Of a stretch of 64,000 bases of DNA, positions 36,941 through 45,761 are shown piece after piece; positions within the stretch are counted from its first letter, which is position 1, and each line of letters starts with the position of its first letter. The stretch spans positions 1-64,000 of the forward strand of contig NZ_BAYB01000036.1 in the NCBI RefSeq assembly GCF_000685035.1, written 5' to 3'. Made by a program: the position numbers and the translations under genes. This DNA is from Paraburkholderia ferrariae NBRC 106233 (GTDB lineage: Bacteria > Pseudomonadota > Gammaproteobacteria > Burkholderiales > Burkholderiaceae). The notes under the pieces are model-generated. The model did not search any database. It saw nothing but the letters and a program-made list of their open reading frames with translations, and was not told the origin of the DNA.

Positions 36941-37642
36941 TCAGGCTGCCTGCCCGGCCTTTTGCACCACGTGCGCCGCTTGCGGCACTTCGACCACACG
37001 CTGCACGAAGATGCCCGGTGTGACGATCACCTCGGGATCGAGATCGCCGAGCGGCACCACGTTCGACACCTGCGCGATGGCGACCTTCGCCGCGCTCGCC
37101 ATGATCGGGCCGAAGTTGCGCGCCGTCTTGCGATAGACCAGGTTGCCCCAGCGGTCGCCCCTGTAGGCCTTGATGAGCGCGAAATCGGCATGCAGCGGCG
37201 ACTCCAGCACGTAATGGCGGCCGTCGATCAGGCGCGTTTCCTTGCCCTCGGCCAGCTTCGTGCCGTAGCCCGTGGGCGTGAAGAAGCCGCCGATGCCGGC
37301 GCCCGCCGCGCGGATGCGCTCGGCGAGGTTGCCCTGCGGCACCAGTTCGAGCTCGATCTCGCCGGCGCGGTAGAGCGCGTCGAAAACATACGAGTCGGTC
37401 TGGCGCGGGAACGAGCAGATGATCTTGCGCACGCGCTTCGCCTTGAGCAAGGCGGCGAGACCCGTGTCGCCGTTGCCGGCGTTGTTGTTGACGATGGTGA
37501 GATCGCGCGCGCCCTGCCCGATCAGCGCGTCGATCAGTTCCGCCGGCATGCCTGCCGTGCCGAAGCCGCCGATCATCACCGTGGCGCCGTCGTGCACGTC
37601 GGCTACGGCGGCTTGAAGCGAGTCGAAAATCTTGTTGATCAT
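36941..37642 (-). CDS. pcaI: 3-oxoadipate CoA-transferase subunit A
   Basis: A 233-residue alpha subunit of the same CoA-transferase. It contains the CoA-binding GGFGTAGMPAELIDAL signature and the IVNNNAGNGDTGLAAL and GIGGFFTPTGYGT stretches. It is the promoter-proximal gene of pcaIJ(BDC). The thiolase (pcaF) that would complete the pathway is not in the window. Confidence 0.95.
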   Translation of the reverse strand: MINKIFDSLQAAVADVHDGATVMIGGFGTAGMPAELIDALIGQGARDLTIVNNNAGNGDTGLAALLKAKRVRKIICSFPRQTDSYVFDALYRAGEIELELVPQGNLAERIRAAGAGIGGFFTPTGYGTKLAEGKETRLIDGRHYVLESPLHADFALIKAYRGDRWGNLVYRKTARNFGPIMASAAKVAIAQVSNVVPLGDLDPEVIVTPGIFVQRVVEVPQAAHVVQKAGQAA

Positions 37643-37709
37643 GCCTCTTCCTGAAGACGGTGCGTCCGGCGGCCTGTGCCTGCCACGCGATCGCGAAAAA
37701 GTTCTTTAT

Positions 37710-37733
37710 ACGAACACTGATTCGTTTAGCGAA
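37710..37733. promoter_or_regulatory. candidate operator upstream of pcaI
   Basis: Two overlapping dyads lie 68-91 bases upstream of pcaI: ACGAA-CACTGA-TTCGT (37710-37725) and TTCG-TTTAG-CGAA (37721-37733). The second resembles the TTCG...CG form of IclR-type PcaR sites; the first could serve a LysR regulator. The rest of the 326-base gap to the divergent LysR gene shows no gene. Confidence 0.45.
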
Positions 37734-37968
37734 CGTATGGCGCATTATCGGAGTCGTTCCGGCCGCTTGTCAAGGCGCGAGGCCGGTCGTAGCCGCCATT
37801 CGGCGCGGCGCGCGGATTATCGTTTTCCCGTAGGCAGCGGCGCACAGGCGGCGGCGCGCGGCGCTCGCGCAATGGCAGGTATCACCGGACGCGGGTTCTG
37901 CATTACTCTTTATCCGGATTCGATATAGTTCTCGGCCCCGTTTGCCGCGCCTTCGCCACGCCTTCGCC

Positions 37969-38922
37969 ATGCCGGACCTCGACCTCAACCTGATTCCCTA
38001 TCTCGTCGCCATGGAAGACGCGCGCAACGTGAGCCGCGCCGCCGAACGGCTCGGCGTCAGCCAGCCCCGCGTGAGCACCGCGCTCGGCAAGCTGCGCGAG
38101 TATTTCGGCGACCCGCTCTTCGTGCGCACCTCGCGCGGCATGGAGCCCACGCCGCGCGCGCTCGCCCTGATCCCCGCCGCGCGCGACGCGCTCATCCGCA
38201 TCGAGAAAGGCATGCTCGATGCTCAGGACTTCGATCCGGCCACCAGCACGCACACGTTCTCGATCGCGCTTTCCGACGTCGGCGAAATCGTCTTTCTGCC
38301 CCGCCTCCTGCAGCTCTTCGCCGAACGCGCGCCCCACGCCAATCTACGCTCGGTTTCGCTGCCCCCGGGCCAGGTCGAGCGCGGGCTCGAATCGGGCGAC
38401 ATCGATCTGGCCGTGGGGTACTTCCCCGACCTCGGCGGCAACAACTTCTTCCAGCAGCGGCTCTTCACGCACCGCTTCATCTGCATGATGCGCAGCGGGC
38501 ACCCACTCGCGGGCAAGCCGATCACGCTCGAGCAGTTCCTGGCGACGGGGCACGCCGTGGTGCGCGCCGAAGGCCGCAGCCAGGAGGTACTGGAGCAGTT
38601 TCTGGAGAAAAAGCGGCTGCGCCGGCGCGCGGTGCTCGAAACACCCCACTTCATGAGCCTGCCGTTCATCCTCACGCGCACCGACCTGATCGCGACGGTG
38701 CCGCACGCGATCGGCTATGCGTATGTGGCCGAGCAGGCATCGATCACGCTCGTCGAGCCGCCGCTCGCCTTGCCGCACTTCGACCTCAGGCAGCACTGGC
38801 ATCGCAAGTATCACAACGGCCCGCGCGCCGCCTGGCTGCGCGGCGTGGTGGCCGAACTCTTCAACGATGCCCTCGACGAATGGCCGAAGCCCGCCGTGCC
38901 CATGCCGCGCGGGCGCGCATGA
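37969..38922 (+). CDS. LysR-family regulator (NahR/NodD-like group)
   Basis: A 317-residue LysR protein. [20 protein letters not shown], then [20 protein letters not shown] and [14 protein letters not shown], place it in the NahR/DntR/LinR/NodD subgroup, whose members often sense aromatic compounds. It is divergent from pcaI across 326 bases that hold a candidate operator, so control of the pca genes is plausible. It is not an obvious PcaQ orthologue. The ribosome binding site is poor. Confidence 0.9.
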   Translation: MPDLDLNLIPYLVAMEDARNVSRAAERLGVSQPRVSTALGKLREYFGDPLFVRTSRGMEPTPRALALIPAARDALIRIEKGMLDAQDFDPATSTHTFSIALSDVGEIVFLPRLLQLFAERAPHANLRSVSLPPGQVERGLESGDIDLAVGYFPDLGGNNFFQQRLFTHRFICMMRSGHPLAGKPITLEQFLATGHAVVRAEGRSQEVLEQFLEKKRLRRRAVLETPHFMSLPFILTRTDLIATVPHAIGYAYVAEQASITLVEPPLALPHFDLRQHWHRKYHNGPRAAWLRGVVAELFNDALDEWPKPAVPMPRGRA

Positions 38923-38989
38923 ATCATGGAACAATGCGCATTCGTGGTACGTGGCGCGCGGCGCACGACCACCTGACAGGAGCCGATGC

Positions 38990-39667
38990 ATGAGCGACGG
39001 GAAGAACGCTGGAAAAGCGAAGAAGAGCCAATCACAACCGGCACGGGCGGGCGCGGGCAAACCGGCGCGCCTGGTGCGCCCCTCTCGCGCCGAAGCCGAA
39101 GACGCCGTGCGCGTGCTGTTGCGCTGGGCCGGCGACGACCCCTCGCGCGAAGGCCTGATCGACACGCCCGCTCGCGTGGCGCGCGCCTATGAGGAGTTCT
39201 TCGCGGGCTACGGCGTGGACCCGCGCGAGATCCTGTCGCGCACGTTTTCGGAAGTGGATGGCTACGACGAGATGATCGTGCTGAAGGACATCCGCTTCGA
39301 GAGCTACTGCGAGCACCACATGGTGCCCATCATCGGCCGTGCGCACGTAGCCTATCTGCCCGAGCATCGGGTAGTGGGCATCTCCAAGCTCGCGCGGCTC
39401 GTGGACGCCTTCGCCAAGCGCCTGCAAATCCAGGAAAAGATGACGGCGCAGATCGCCGATACGCTCAACGAGGTGCTGCAACCGAAAGGGGTTGGCGTGA
39501 TCCTCGAAGCGTCGCACCAATGCATGTCCACGCGCGGGGTGCACAAGGCAGGCGTGGAGATGGTCACCTCGCGCATGCTGGGCACGTTCCGCACGGACCC
39601 GTCCACACGGCGCGAATTTCTCGCCATCGTCGGCAACCCGGTGGCGACGAGCATCGGCAATACCTGA
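38990..39667 (+). CDS. folE: GTP cyclohydrolase I
   Basis: A 225-residue homodecameric enzyme converting GTP to 7,8-dihydroneopterin triphosphate, the first step of folate/pterin synthesis. Zinc ligands are visible: Cys107 and His110 (YCEHHMVP) and Cys178 (HQCMSTRG). The N-terminal 30 residues are Lys/Ala-rich and variable, as is normal. ATG 38990 follows CAGGAGCCG; a longer open frame upstream overlaps the LysR gene and is rejected. In Burkholderiaceae second folE copies are common; whether this is the housekeeping one cannot be told. Confidence 0.95.
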   Translation: MSDGKNAGKAKKSQSQPARAGAGKPARLVRPSRAEAEDAVRVLLRWAGDDPSREGLIDTPARVARAYEEFFAGYGVDPREILSRTFSEVDGYDEMIVLKDIRFESYCEHHMVPIIGRAHVAYLPEHRVVGISKLARLVDAFAKRLQIQEKMTAQIADTLNEVLQPKGVGVILEASHQCMSTRGVHKAGVEMVTSRMLGTFRTDPSTRREFLAIVGNPVATSIGNT

Positions 39668-39711
39668 GTGCGAGACCTGAAGCCCGAGACTTGCGTCCGA
39701 GCGCACTGACG

Positions 39712-39737
39712 GCGGGATGCCGCTCACGGCATCCCGC
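39712..39737. terminator. hairpin between convergent folE and cysE
   Basis: A perfect 11-bp stem, GCGGGATGCCG with its complement at 39727-39737, and a CTCA loop. It sits 45 bases after the folE stop and directly beside the convergent cysE stop. No T-run, but position and stability suggest a shared terminator. Confidence 0.65.
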
Positions 39738-39739
39738 GC

Positions 39740-40669
39740 TTACTTCAGGCGCCCTTCGTCGCCCCGCTCGATCTCGCGGATCTTGCCCTGGCGCACGCTG
39801 CTGCCCGGCGGCACGCTGTGCGTGAGCCACACGTTGCCGCCGATCACCGAACCCCGCCCGATCGTCACGCGCCCGAGTATCGTCGCGCCCGCATAGATCA
39901 CCACGTCGTCCTCGACGACCGGATGGCGCGCATTGCCCTTCACGAGCGTGCCGTCGAGATCGGCGGCGAAGCTCTTCGCGCCGAGCGTCACGGCCTGATA
40001 GACGCGCACGCGCTCGCCGATGATCGCCGTTTCGCCGATCACGACACCCGTGCCGTGGTCGATGAAGAAGCTCGACCCGATCTGCGCGCCGGGGTGAATG
40101 TCGATACCGGTTAGCGAATGGGCAATCTCGTTGATGAAGCGCGCGAGGAGCGGCACGCCCAGCCGGTGCAGCGCATGCGCGAGCCGGTGGTGCGTCATGG
40201 CCCAGACGCCGGGATAGCACAGCAGGATCTCGGTGATGTGCTGGGCGGCCGGGTCGCCGGTGAAGGCGGCCTGGATATCGCTCACGAGCAGCGCGCGGAT
40301 GGCGGGCAACTGGCGGCCGAACTCGCGGGACACTTCGAATGCGCGCGCACGCAACGTTTCGTCGCTGGCTTCGGCGTTCTCCGGCAAAAAGCGCAGCGCC
40401 CGGCGTATCTGCTCCGCCAGCAGGCGCAGCGTGCTTTCGAGCGTATGGCCCACGTAGTAATCGACGCTCTCGTCGGTGAGATCGGGCGCGCCGTAATGCG
40501 TGGGGAACAGCGCGGCGCGCAGGCCCGTCACGATGCTGACGACCGCATCGCGCGACGGCAGTTCGCGGATGCCGAGCGGATGGCGCGTGCGATGCAGTTC
40601 TTCGCGCGACGCACGCAGGTCGGCAACGATTTGTTCGAGGCCCCAGTCGGGGAAAGCGGCATTGGACAT
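39740..40669 (-). CDS. cysE: serine O-acetyltransferase (EpsC/CysE type)
   Basis: A 309-residue enzyme that makes O-acetylserine from serine and acetyl-CoA for cysteine synthesis. The left-handed beta-helix hexapeptide repeats run through GIDIHPGAQIGSSFFIDHG, TGVVIGETAIIGERV and PVVEDDVVIYAGATILG. The N-terminal about 150 residues form the helical domain of the longer EpsC-like subtype found in beta-proteobacteria. The start at 40669 is the natural one. No other sulfur genes are near. Confidence 0.92.
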   Translation of the reverse strand: MSNAAFPDWGLEQIVADLRASREELHRTRHPLGIRELPSRDAVVSIVTGLRAALFPTHYGAPDLTDESVDYYVGHTLESTLRLLAEQIRRALRFLPENAEASDETLRARAFEVSREFGRQLPAIRALLVSDIQAAFTGDPAAQHITEILLCYPGVWAMTHHRLAHALHRLGVPLLARFINEIAHSLTGIDIHPGAQIGSSFFIDHGTGVVIGETAIIGERVRVYQAVTLGAKSFAADLDGTLVKGNARHPVVEDDVVIYAGATILGRVTIGRGSVIGGNVWLTHSVPPGSSVRQGKIREIERGDEGRLK

Positions 40670-40863
40670 GGTCGAGCGTGTGCAGCGGCTCGGGCCGCCG
40701 GTAAGATGTACAGACCCTTGGAGATTACCGCGTTTTGGCCGAGTTCGCCGAGCCCCCCCGGCAGGCGTCGCCCCGCGCGGGCATGGCGCGACGGCCGCCG
40801 GACGGCCCGGCAGCGTGGAAGCAATCGGATCAGGGAAATCGCACAGGGGAGCGGCCGCAGCCG

Positions 40864-41097
40864 CTAGAGAGGCACGCTGCTCGCGTCGATCCAGCGCACC
40901 GCCCAGTCGCGCGCGTGCGCGATGGCGGCCGCTTCGTCGGGAAAACGCAGGTCTGCGGGGAAAAACCGGTTGGCAACCAGCTCGCCGTCGCTCGAACGGG
41001 AAATCACCACATAAGGTTGCCAGCTGCCATCGCCCGTGCGCGCCGGCGCGCAATTGAGCAAATAGCCGCGATGCGTGAATGCAGCGTCGAAGTGCAT
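40864..41097 (-). CDS. small conserved hypothetical protein
   Basis: A 77-residue soluble protein (MHFDAAFTHRGYLLNCAPAR...) with alternating strands and a C-terminal helix (EAAAIAHARDWAVRWIDAS). The FFPADLRFPDEAAAIAHA pattern is common in small Burkholderiaceae proteins of unknown role. No signal, no membrane segment. It is 194 bases upstream of cysE in the same direction and probably separate. Confidence 0.65.
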   Translation of the reverse strand: MHFDAAFTHRGYLLNCAPARTGDGSWQPYVVISRSSDGELVANRFFPADLRFPDEAAAIAHARDWAVRWIDASSVPL

Positions 41098-41442
41098 GTG
41101 TGTCGTCCGCCCCTGACTGCCTCGTCCGTTTTTCGGTGGGCGCGTCCGGGACCGTGCGGCAAAGCCACAGCGCGGCCGCTTCTTCGGGCCGTTGATTCAT
41201 AGCGCGCCAACTTGTCGAAAGAGGATCATACTCCCAGGAAAAACCGCGCTCCAAAGAAAAAAAGGTTAAATCGCTGGAGCCGTTTCCCTGGGCGTAACGC
41301 CTGGCTTTCCGGGCCGTTCTCGTGGTGGCCGGGTGGCCACCGGGCGGTGGCGAGGCACGGGCCCCGGCGGCGGAAAAAACATCGGGGCAGCGGTTTCTGC
41401 CGCACCTGCGGCGCTTGGCTCAACCTCCGAGGAGGACGCATC
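41098..41442. other. 345-base gap with no recognised gene
   Basis: No protein-like frame. The region is strongly GC-rich toward its right end and ends in the ribosome binding site (GAGGAGGA) of the next gene. A lower-GC patch at 41215-41280 (AAAGAAAAAAAGG...) may hold the promoters of the divergent small genes. Confidence 0.4.
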
Positions 41443-41805
41443 ATGAAACGCACCGACCGAGCCCTGGAACAGCGGCGCGAACTGGCCGCACTCGTTGCCA
41501 ATGCCAACATGAGCCCCGACGAGGCGACGACGACCGACGCAACGCTCGACAACAGCATGCCTGAAGCCGGCGACGGCATTGCGGGATTCGACAGCCGCCC
41601 CGGCGGACACCGGCTGCTGTTCGCGCTGCAGCCGGGCTACGAGGTGCTCGACAAGGGCATGACCAGCCCGCTCGTGCCCTACACGGCCGACTGGGAATTC
41701 GTCGATTCGGGCTCGACCGGCACGCGGCGCAGCCCCGGGCGCCTGCACTACTCGCTCAATCACCTGCGCCCCTCGCGCATTGTCGAGTTGCAGCGCAAGG
41801 GTTGA
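41443..41805 (+). CDS. hypothetical protein
   Basis: A 120-residue soluble protein I do not recognise. The first 45 residues are helical and polar (RALEQRRELAALVANANM); the rest looks like a small beta domain (RLLFALQPGYEVLDKGM, LVPYTADWEFVDSGS) with a basic C-terminus. The ribosome binding site (GAGGAGGACGCATC) is very good, which supports a real gene. No signal peptide. It precedes the quorum-sensing locus by 424 bases; no link is evident. Confidence 0.6.
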   Translation: MKRTDRALEQRRELAALVANANMSPDEATTTDATLDNSMPEAGDGIAGFDSRPGGHRLLFALQPGYEVLDKGMTSPLVPYTADWEFVDSGSTGTRRSPGRLHYSLNHLRPSRIVELQRKG

Positions 41806-42229
41806 AGCGCGCGGGCGAATCACCGGATAGCCGGATTTCGGGTTGTGCAAGACAGGCAAATTCACGGGGGCCATTCTCAATTTATGGGCGAATTGACACG
41901 CCAGGCGCTTTTGCCGAAATGCCCGAAATCTGCGAATTGCCACAAGCTTTTTCCGGCAGCGCCGTTAATCACGGTATCGGCTGAACGCGAGTCCCCGCGC
42001 CCCGGAGCGGGCGCTCCCGGGAAACGTCTGCCGTATTTTCGTCGAATGCCCGATACGATTCACCCGAATTGAGCACTAATCGGTGCACACTCCCATTCTT
42101 CGATTCCTGAGAATGGTAGAGAAGAACAATCAGGGCGAGATTTAGTGATAAATTGTTACATCATAAGAAGCGGGGAAGCTCGCCCGGGCCTGGCTGCGAA
42201 CTGGCCCACCGCCGACGGAGAGTGTTGAC
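41806..42229. promoter_or_regulatory. 424-base non-coding region upstream of braR
   Basis: No gene seen. It is AT-richer than most of the window, notably 42060-42175. A GC hairpin (GCGCCC/GGGCGC) lies at 41997-42014. A perfect 7-bp dyad, CCATTCT (42093-42099) and AGAATGG (42110-42116) with a 10-base spacer, lies about 115 bases before braR and could bind a regulator. The braR promoter should be here. Confidence 0.5.
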
Positions 42230-42958
42230 GTGCCTCTACATTTCATAGAGCAGATGTCGCCCGTCCTCGACGCGCCGGGAGAGGCTGCGTGGTTCGAGGC
42301 GGTGGCTGAGCTCGCCAGTTCGTGGGGATTCAGCCAGCTGATGATGGCGATCCTGCCGCGTCCAGGAATGCGGCTCGAAGATGCGTTCATTCGCACGAAC
42401 TACTCCGCCGCCTGGCGGCAGACCTACAACGACCACAACATGGCGTATTTCGATCCGACGGTCGCGCACTGCACGACACGCTCGGCGCCGCTCATCTGGT
42501 CGCCCGAGCTGTTCGCCACGGAACAGCAGCAATCGATGTATGAGGAAGCCCGTTCCTACGGGCTGCGAGCGGGGATCACGCTGCCGATTCACGGCCCGCG
42601 CCAGGAAATCGGCATGCTGTGCTTCGTCAACGACGCCAATCCCACCGACAACTTCTGGCACGACGTCAACCGCGCCCTGCCGAATCTCGTGTTGCTGCGC
42701 GACCTCGTGCTCGACACGAGCCAGCGCCACCTGAACGATCACGTTCAGTCGCTGATCCCCAAGCTGACGCCGCGAGAGAAGGAATGCCTCAAGTGGACCG
42801 CCCTCGGCAAGTCCACCTGGGAAATTTCGCACATCCTGAACTGCTCGGAAGCTGTCGTGAACTTCCACATGAAGAACATTCGCGGGAAGTTCGGCGTCAA
42901 CTCACGCCGTGCGGCGGCGGTGATCGCTACCCAGATGGGTCTTATTGACCCGGGCTGA
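42230..42958 (+). CDS. braR: LuxR-type quorum-sensing regulator BraR
   Basis: A 242-residue acyl-homoserine-lactone receptor. The ligand pocket residues of LuxR proteins are all present: Trp62, Tyr66, Asp75-Pro76, Trp90 and Gly115. The C-terminal GerE-type helix-turn-helix runs from LTPREKECLKWTALGKS to KFGVNSRRAAAV. The start is GTG 42230 behind CGGAGAG. The order luxR-rsaL-luxI, with rsaL reversed, is that of the BraI/R systems of plant-associated Paraburkholderia, for which 3-oxo-C14-homoserine lactone has been reported. Its 3' end overlaps the end of rsaL by 17 bases. Confidence 0.93.
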   Translation: MPLHFIEQMSPVLDAPGEAAWFEAVAELASSWGFSQLMMAILPRPGMRLEDAFIRTNYSAAWRQTYNDHNMAYFDPTVAHCTTRSAPLIWSPELFATEQQQSMYEEARSYGLRAGITLPIHGPRQEIGMLCFVNDANPTDNFWHDVNRALPNLVLLRDLVLDTSQRHLNDHVQSLIPKLTPREKECLKWTALGKSTWEISHILNCSEAVVNFHMKNIRGKFGVNSRRAAAVIATQMGLIDPG

Positions 42959-43265
42959 GCATCAACGGGCCATCGGTGCGGCGCAGCACGCGCTCGGCGC
43001 GGCCGAGATCGCCGTCCGAAATCGTCTTGTTGAAGTACAGACCCAGCAGGATCGACACCGGCGGCGGAATCTCCGCGCCCGACTCGAAGCGGCTGCCGCG
43101 CGACTGGGTCACGCCGAAACGGGCCCAGAAACGGCGCTGGCTTTCCTTCTTCTTTTTGCGATACGCAATGATCAGGACGCGGTCGATTACCGACGACAGA
43201 TCTCCTGACGGAAGGGATTGCGTGTGCGTTCCCGCCTGCCAATGATGATTTTCCATAAGTTCCAT
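42942..43265 (-). CDS. rsaL: RsaL-family repressor of the acyl-HSL synthase gene
   Basis: A 107-residue DNA-binding protein. Residues 41-76 (ESQRRFWARFGVTQSRGSRF, then ESGAEIPPPV) match the helix-turn-helix of Pseudomonas RsaL closely, and LGLYFNKTISDGDL follows. RsaL binds beside the lux box and represses the synthase gene, giving signal homeostasis. The start is taken as ATG 43265 (ATG 43256 possible); the ribosome binding site is weak. It is transcribed toward braR, overlapping its 3' end by 17 bases, and divergent from braI, sharing a 174-base control region. Confidence 0.9.
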   Translation of the reverse strand: MELMENHHWQAGTHTQSLPSGDLSSVIDRVLIIAYRKKKKESQRRFWARFGVTQSRGSRFESGAEIPPPVSILLGLYFNKTISDGDLGRAERVLRRTDGPLMLSPGQ

Positions 43266-43345
43266 GGTGTTCTCGCTCTCGCTGTCCGTTATGCCTGATG
43301 AGTGACTACCGCCGTGCCATTCTCCAGAACTGCTCCTCCCTGCGC

Positions 43346-43365
43346 ACCTACCTACGTGGATAGGT
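43346..43365. promoter_or_regulatory. lux box in the rsaL-braI intergenic region
   Basis: ACCTACCTACGTGGATAGGT has CT-N12-AG spacing and matches its own reverse complement at 16 of 20 positions. It is centred about 84 bases upstream of braI and about 90 bases upstream of rsaL, fitting BraR activation of both genes. Confidence 0.75.
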
Positions 43366-43374
43366 GTCTTTTTG

Positions 43375-43389
43375 TATTCAAAACGCATA
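43375..43389. promoter_or_regulatory. candidate RsaL operator
   Basis: TATTCAAAACGCATA fits the Pseudomonas RsaL consensus TATGnAAnTTnCATA at 9 of 12 fixed positions. It lies 9 bases downstream of the lux box on the braI side, as in the lasI promoter where RsaL and LasR bind adjacent sites. Confidence 0.55.
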
Positions 43390-43439
43390 GCTTTCGATCC
43401 GTGCTGCTGCCTTTCCTACACGCAAACGGGAGAAATGCC

Positions 43440-44030
43440 ATGCAAGCCGTTATCCGGATTGGTCAAAGACAGGACTTCGACAACGAGGACATCAACGAGA
43501 TGTATCGCCTGCGCGCCCGCGTGTTTCGGGACCGCATGGGCTGGGACATTCCCACCATCGCAGGCATGGAGGTCGATGGTTACGACGCGCTCGGACCCCA
43601 TTACATGCTGATCCAGGAGACGTCGGGGCGGGTGCGCGGCTGCTGGCGCATGATGCCGACCGAGGGGCCGAACATGCTGCGCGACACCTTCGCGCAGTTG
43701 CTGCACGGCGAGAGCGCGCCGGCCGGCCGGCAGATCTGGGAATTGAGCCGCTTTGCGATCGAGTCGGACAACGAGCAGGCATTCGGCTTTGCCGAACTGA
43801 CGACGCAGGCGATCCGCTCGGCCATCACCTTCGCCGACCGCATGGGCATTCAGCGCTACGTCACCGTGACGACCACGCCGATCGAGCGCATGCTGCGCCG
43901 CACCGGCATGGAGATCGCGCGCCTCGGGGCGCCGCAGCGCATTGGCGTGGAAAACGCGGTCGCACTCGATATCGCCATGAGCCAGCAGACCCATACGGCC
44001 ATGTTCGGCCAGATGGCGACGGCCGCCTGA
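43440..44030 (+). CDS. braI: acyl-homoserine lactone synthase BraI
   Basis: A 196-residue LuxI-family enzyme making acyl-HSL from S-adenosylmethionine and acyl-ACP. Conserved residues are in place: Arg25, Phe29, Trp35, Asp46, Asp49, Arg70, Phe84, Glu101 and Arg104. ATG 43440 follows CGGGAGAAATGCC. It is controlled by the lux box/RsaL region upstream. The pairing with rsaL and braR identifies it as BraI rather than a second synthase type; the acyl chain length cannot be read from sequence. Confidence 0.94.
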   Translation: MQAVIRIGQRQDFDNEDINEMYRLRARVFRDRMGWDIPTIAGMEVDGYDALGPHYMLIQETSGRVRGCWRMMPTEGPNMLRDTFAQLLHGESAPAGRQIWELSRFAIESDNEQAFGFAELTTQAIRSAITFADRMGIQRYVTVTTTPIERMLRRTGMEIARLGAPQRIGVENAVALDIAMSQQTHTAMFGQMATAA

Positions 44031-44186
44031 GCCATCTCCCGACTGGCTGAAATAGCCGGCCGAAGTCGCCGGCGCCGCGCCGCAAGGAGTTTACGTCATT
44101 TGTCTGATAAATGCACCGCGAGTGGCTACCGCAAGGCCACCCCGGCGCAACGGAACAATCGGACAACCCGGGACACCGCTTCTTTT

Positions 44187-45761
44187 TTAGCGAGGTGCCG
44201 CCGCGGTCCCTTTGCCGAAGCGGATATGTGAAATCCGCCGCACCAGCAGCGCGGCCGCCAGCGCCGCGACGCCGGTCAGCCCGATGCCGACGTGAATGGC
44301 ATCGACCAGCACGTGCCGCACCGCCTCGATGAGCCCCGCGCCGTCGAGGCTCGCGGCCTTGAGCTGCGCCACGAGCGTCTCGCGCAGCGTCGGGTCCACA
44401 AGGACGCGCGGGTCCGCCAGCTGCGGCGCCCAGCGCGCCTGCATGGGGGCGCCCAGCACCGCCAGCGCGTCGCCCACGCCCGCCGCGTAGCGGTGGTTGA
44501 CGATCGTCGCGACGACGCTGGTGCCGAGCATGCCGCCCACCATCCGCGTGGATTGCAGGAGTGCGGTGGTGATGCCGAAGCGCTCGCGCCCGGCAATCTC
44601 CTGGCCAAACACGTTCAGATTGTTGAGGATGAACCCAAGCCCGATGCCGACCGCCGACATGGCGAGTTCGAGCCACAGGTGCTGCGTGTCTCGCGTGGCG
44701 AACGCGAGACACGCCGAGGCGATCACGAGCAGGCCGAAGCCGACGGTGAGGATGGCGGTCGGCTTGGGCAAACGGATCACGATGCGCGTGTTGATCAGGC
44801 TGCCGAGCGCGATGCAGGCGGCTATGGGCGTGGCGAGCAGCCCCGCCTCCTGGGGCGACAGGCCAAACCCGCCTTGCAGCAGCAGCGGCGCGAAGAAAAT
44901 CAGCGAGAACATCACGAAGCCCGAGAGCGTCGAGAGCGTGAACAGCGTGACGAGCTGCGGATCGCGAAAGAGATCGAGCGGGATGATGGGGTGCGTCGCG
45001 CGCCGCTCGCATATCAGGAGCGCCGCCGCGCCCGCAATCACGACGGCGGCCAGCGCGAGGCTCCCTGCCGAAAGCCCTTCCTTGGGCACCGCCTCGATCA
45101 GCGTCTGGAAACTGCCCAGCACGATCGCGACGAGCGCGGCGCCCGTCCAGTCGATGCGCACCTCGCCCGTGCGCACCGGCCGGTAAGCAGGCAGGTGCGC
45201 CCAGATGAAGTACAGCGCGAGCGCGCCGACGGGCAGATTGACGAGAAACGTGGAACGCCAGCCGAAGTGCTCGCTGAGCCACCCGCCCAGCGAGGGACCG
45301 GCCGCCGTGCCGATGCCGTAGGCCGCCGCCATGACCACCTGCCAGCGCACGCGCGCACGCGGATCGGGAAAGAGATCGGGGATCGAGGCGAACGCCGTGC
45401 CCACCATCATGCCGCCGCCGATACCCTGCAGGGCGCGCGCCACGGCAAGAAAGCGCATGCCGCTGGCGAGCCCGCACAGCACCGAGGCGACCGTGAACAC
45501 GATCACCGCGGCGATCACGAAACGCTTGCGCCCGAAGTAGTCGCCGAGCCGGCCGAACACCGGCACGGTCACGATCGAGGCCAGCAGGTAGGCGCTGGCA
45601 ATCCAGGCATAAAATTCGAAGCCGTGGAGTTCGGCGACGATCGACGGCAACGCGGTGCTGACGACGGTCTGGTCGAGGGCGACCAGCATGTTGACGAGGC
45701 CGATGCCGAGCATGGCAAGGAGCGCGTCGCGAAACGGCAGGGGCTTGGGGGCAGAGGTCAC
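44187..45761 (-). CDS. DHA2-type (14-helix) MFS multidrug exporter
   Basis: A 524-residue EmrB/QacA-like proton-driven exporter. LLAMLGIGLVNMLVALDQTV opens helix 1 with the DHA2 motif LDxTVVxxALP. FGRLGDYFGRKR is motif A, and LQGIGGGMMVGTAFASI, PDLFPDPRARVRWQ and GPSLGGWLSEHFGWRSTF are standard motif B/C regions. GTG 45761 (VTSAPKPLPFRD) gives the usual N-terminus; a TTG at 45797 would add 12 residues. No membrane-fusion partner is adjacent. It is convergent with braI. Confidence 0.9.
   Translation of the reverse strand: MTSAPKPLPFRDALLAMLGIGLVNMLVALDQTVVSTALPSIVAELHGFEFYAWIASAYLLASIVTVPVFGRLGDYFGRKRFVIAAVIVFTVASVLCGLASGMRFLAVARALQGIGGGMMVGTAFASIPDLFPDPRARVRWQVVMAAAYGIGTAAGPSLGGWLSEHFGWRSTFLVNLPVGALALYFIWAHLPAYRPVRTGEVRIDWTGAALVAIVLGSFQTLIEAVPKEGLSAGSLALAAVVIAGAAALLICERRATHPIIPLDLFRDPQLVTLFTLSTLSGFVMFSLIFFAPLLLQGGFGLSPQEAGLLATPIAACIALGSLINTRIVIRLPKPTAILTVGFGLLVIASACLAFATRDTQHLWLELAMSAVGIGLGFILNNLNVFGQEIAGRERFGITTALLQSTRMVGGMLGTSVVATIVNHRYAAGVGDALAVLGAPMQARWAPQLADPRVLVDPTLRETLVAQLKAASLDGAGLIEAVRHVLVDAIHVGIGLTGVAALAAALLVRRISHIRFGKGTAAAPR

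Noticed and set aside
38717-38989. N-terminal extension of folE
   Set aside because: It overlaps the LysR gene and has no family similarity; ATG 38990 is the proper start.
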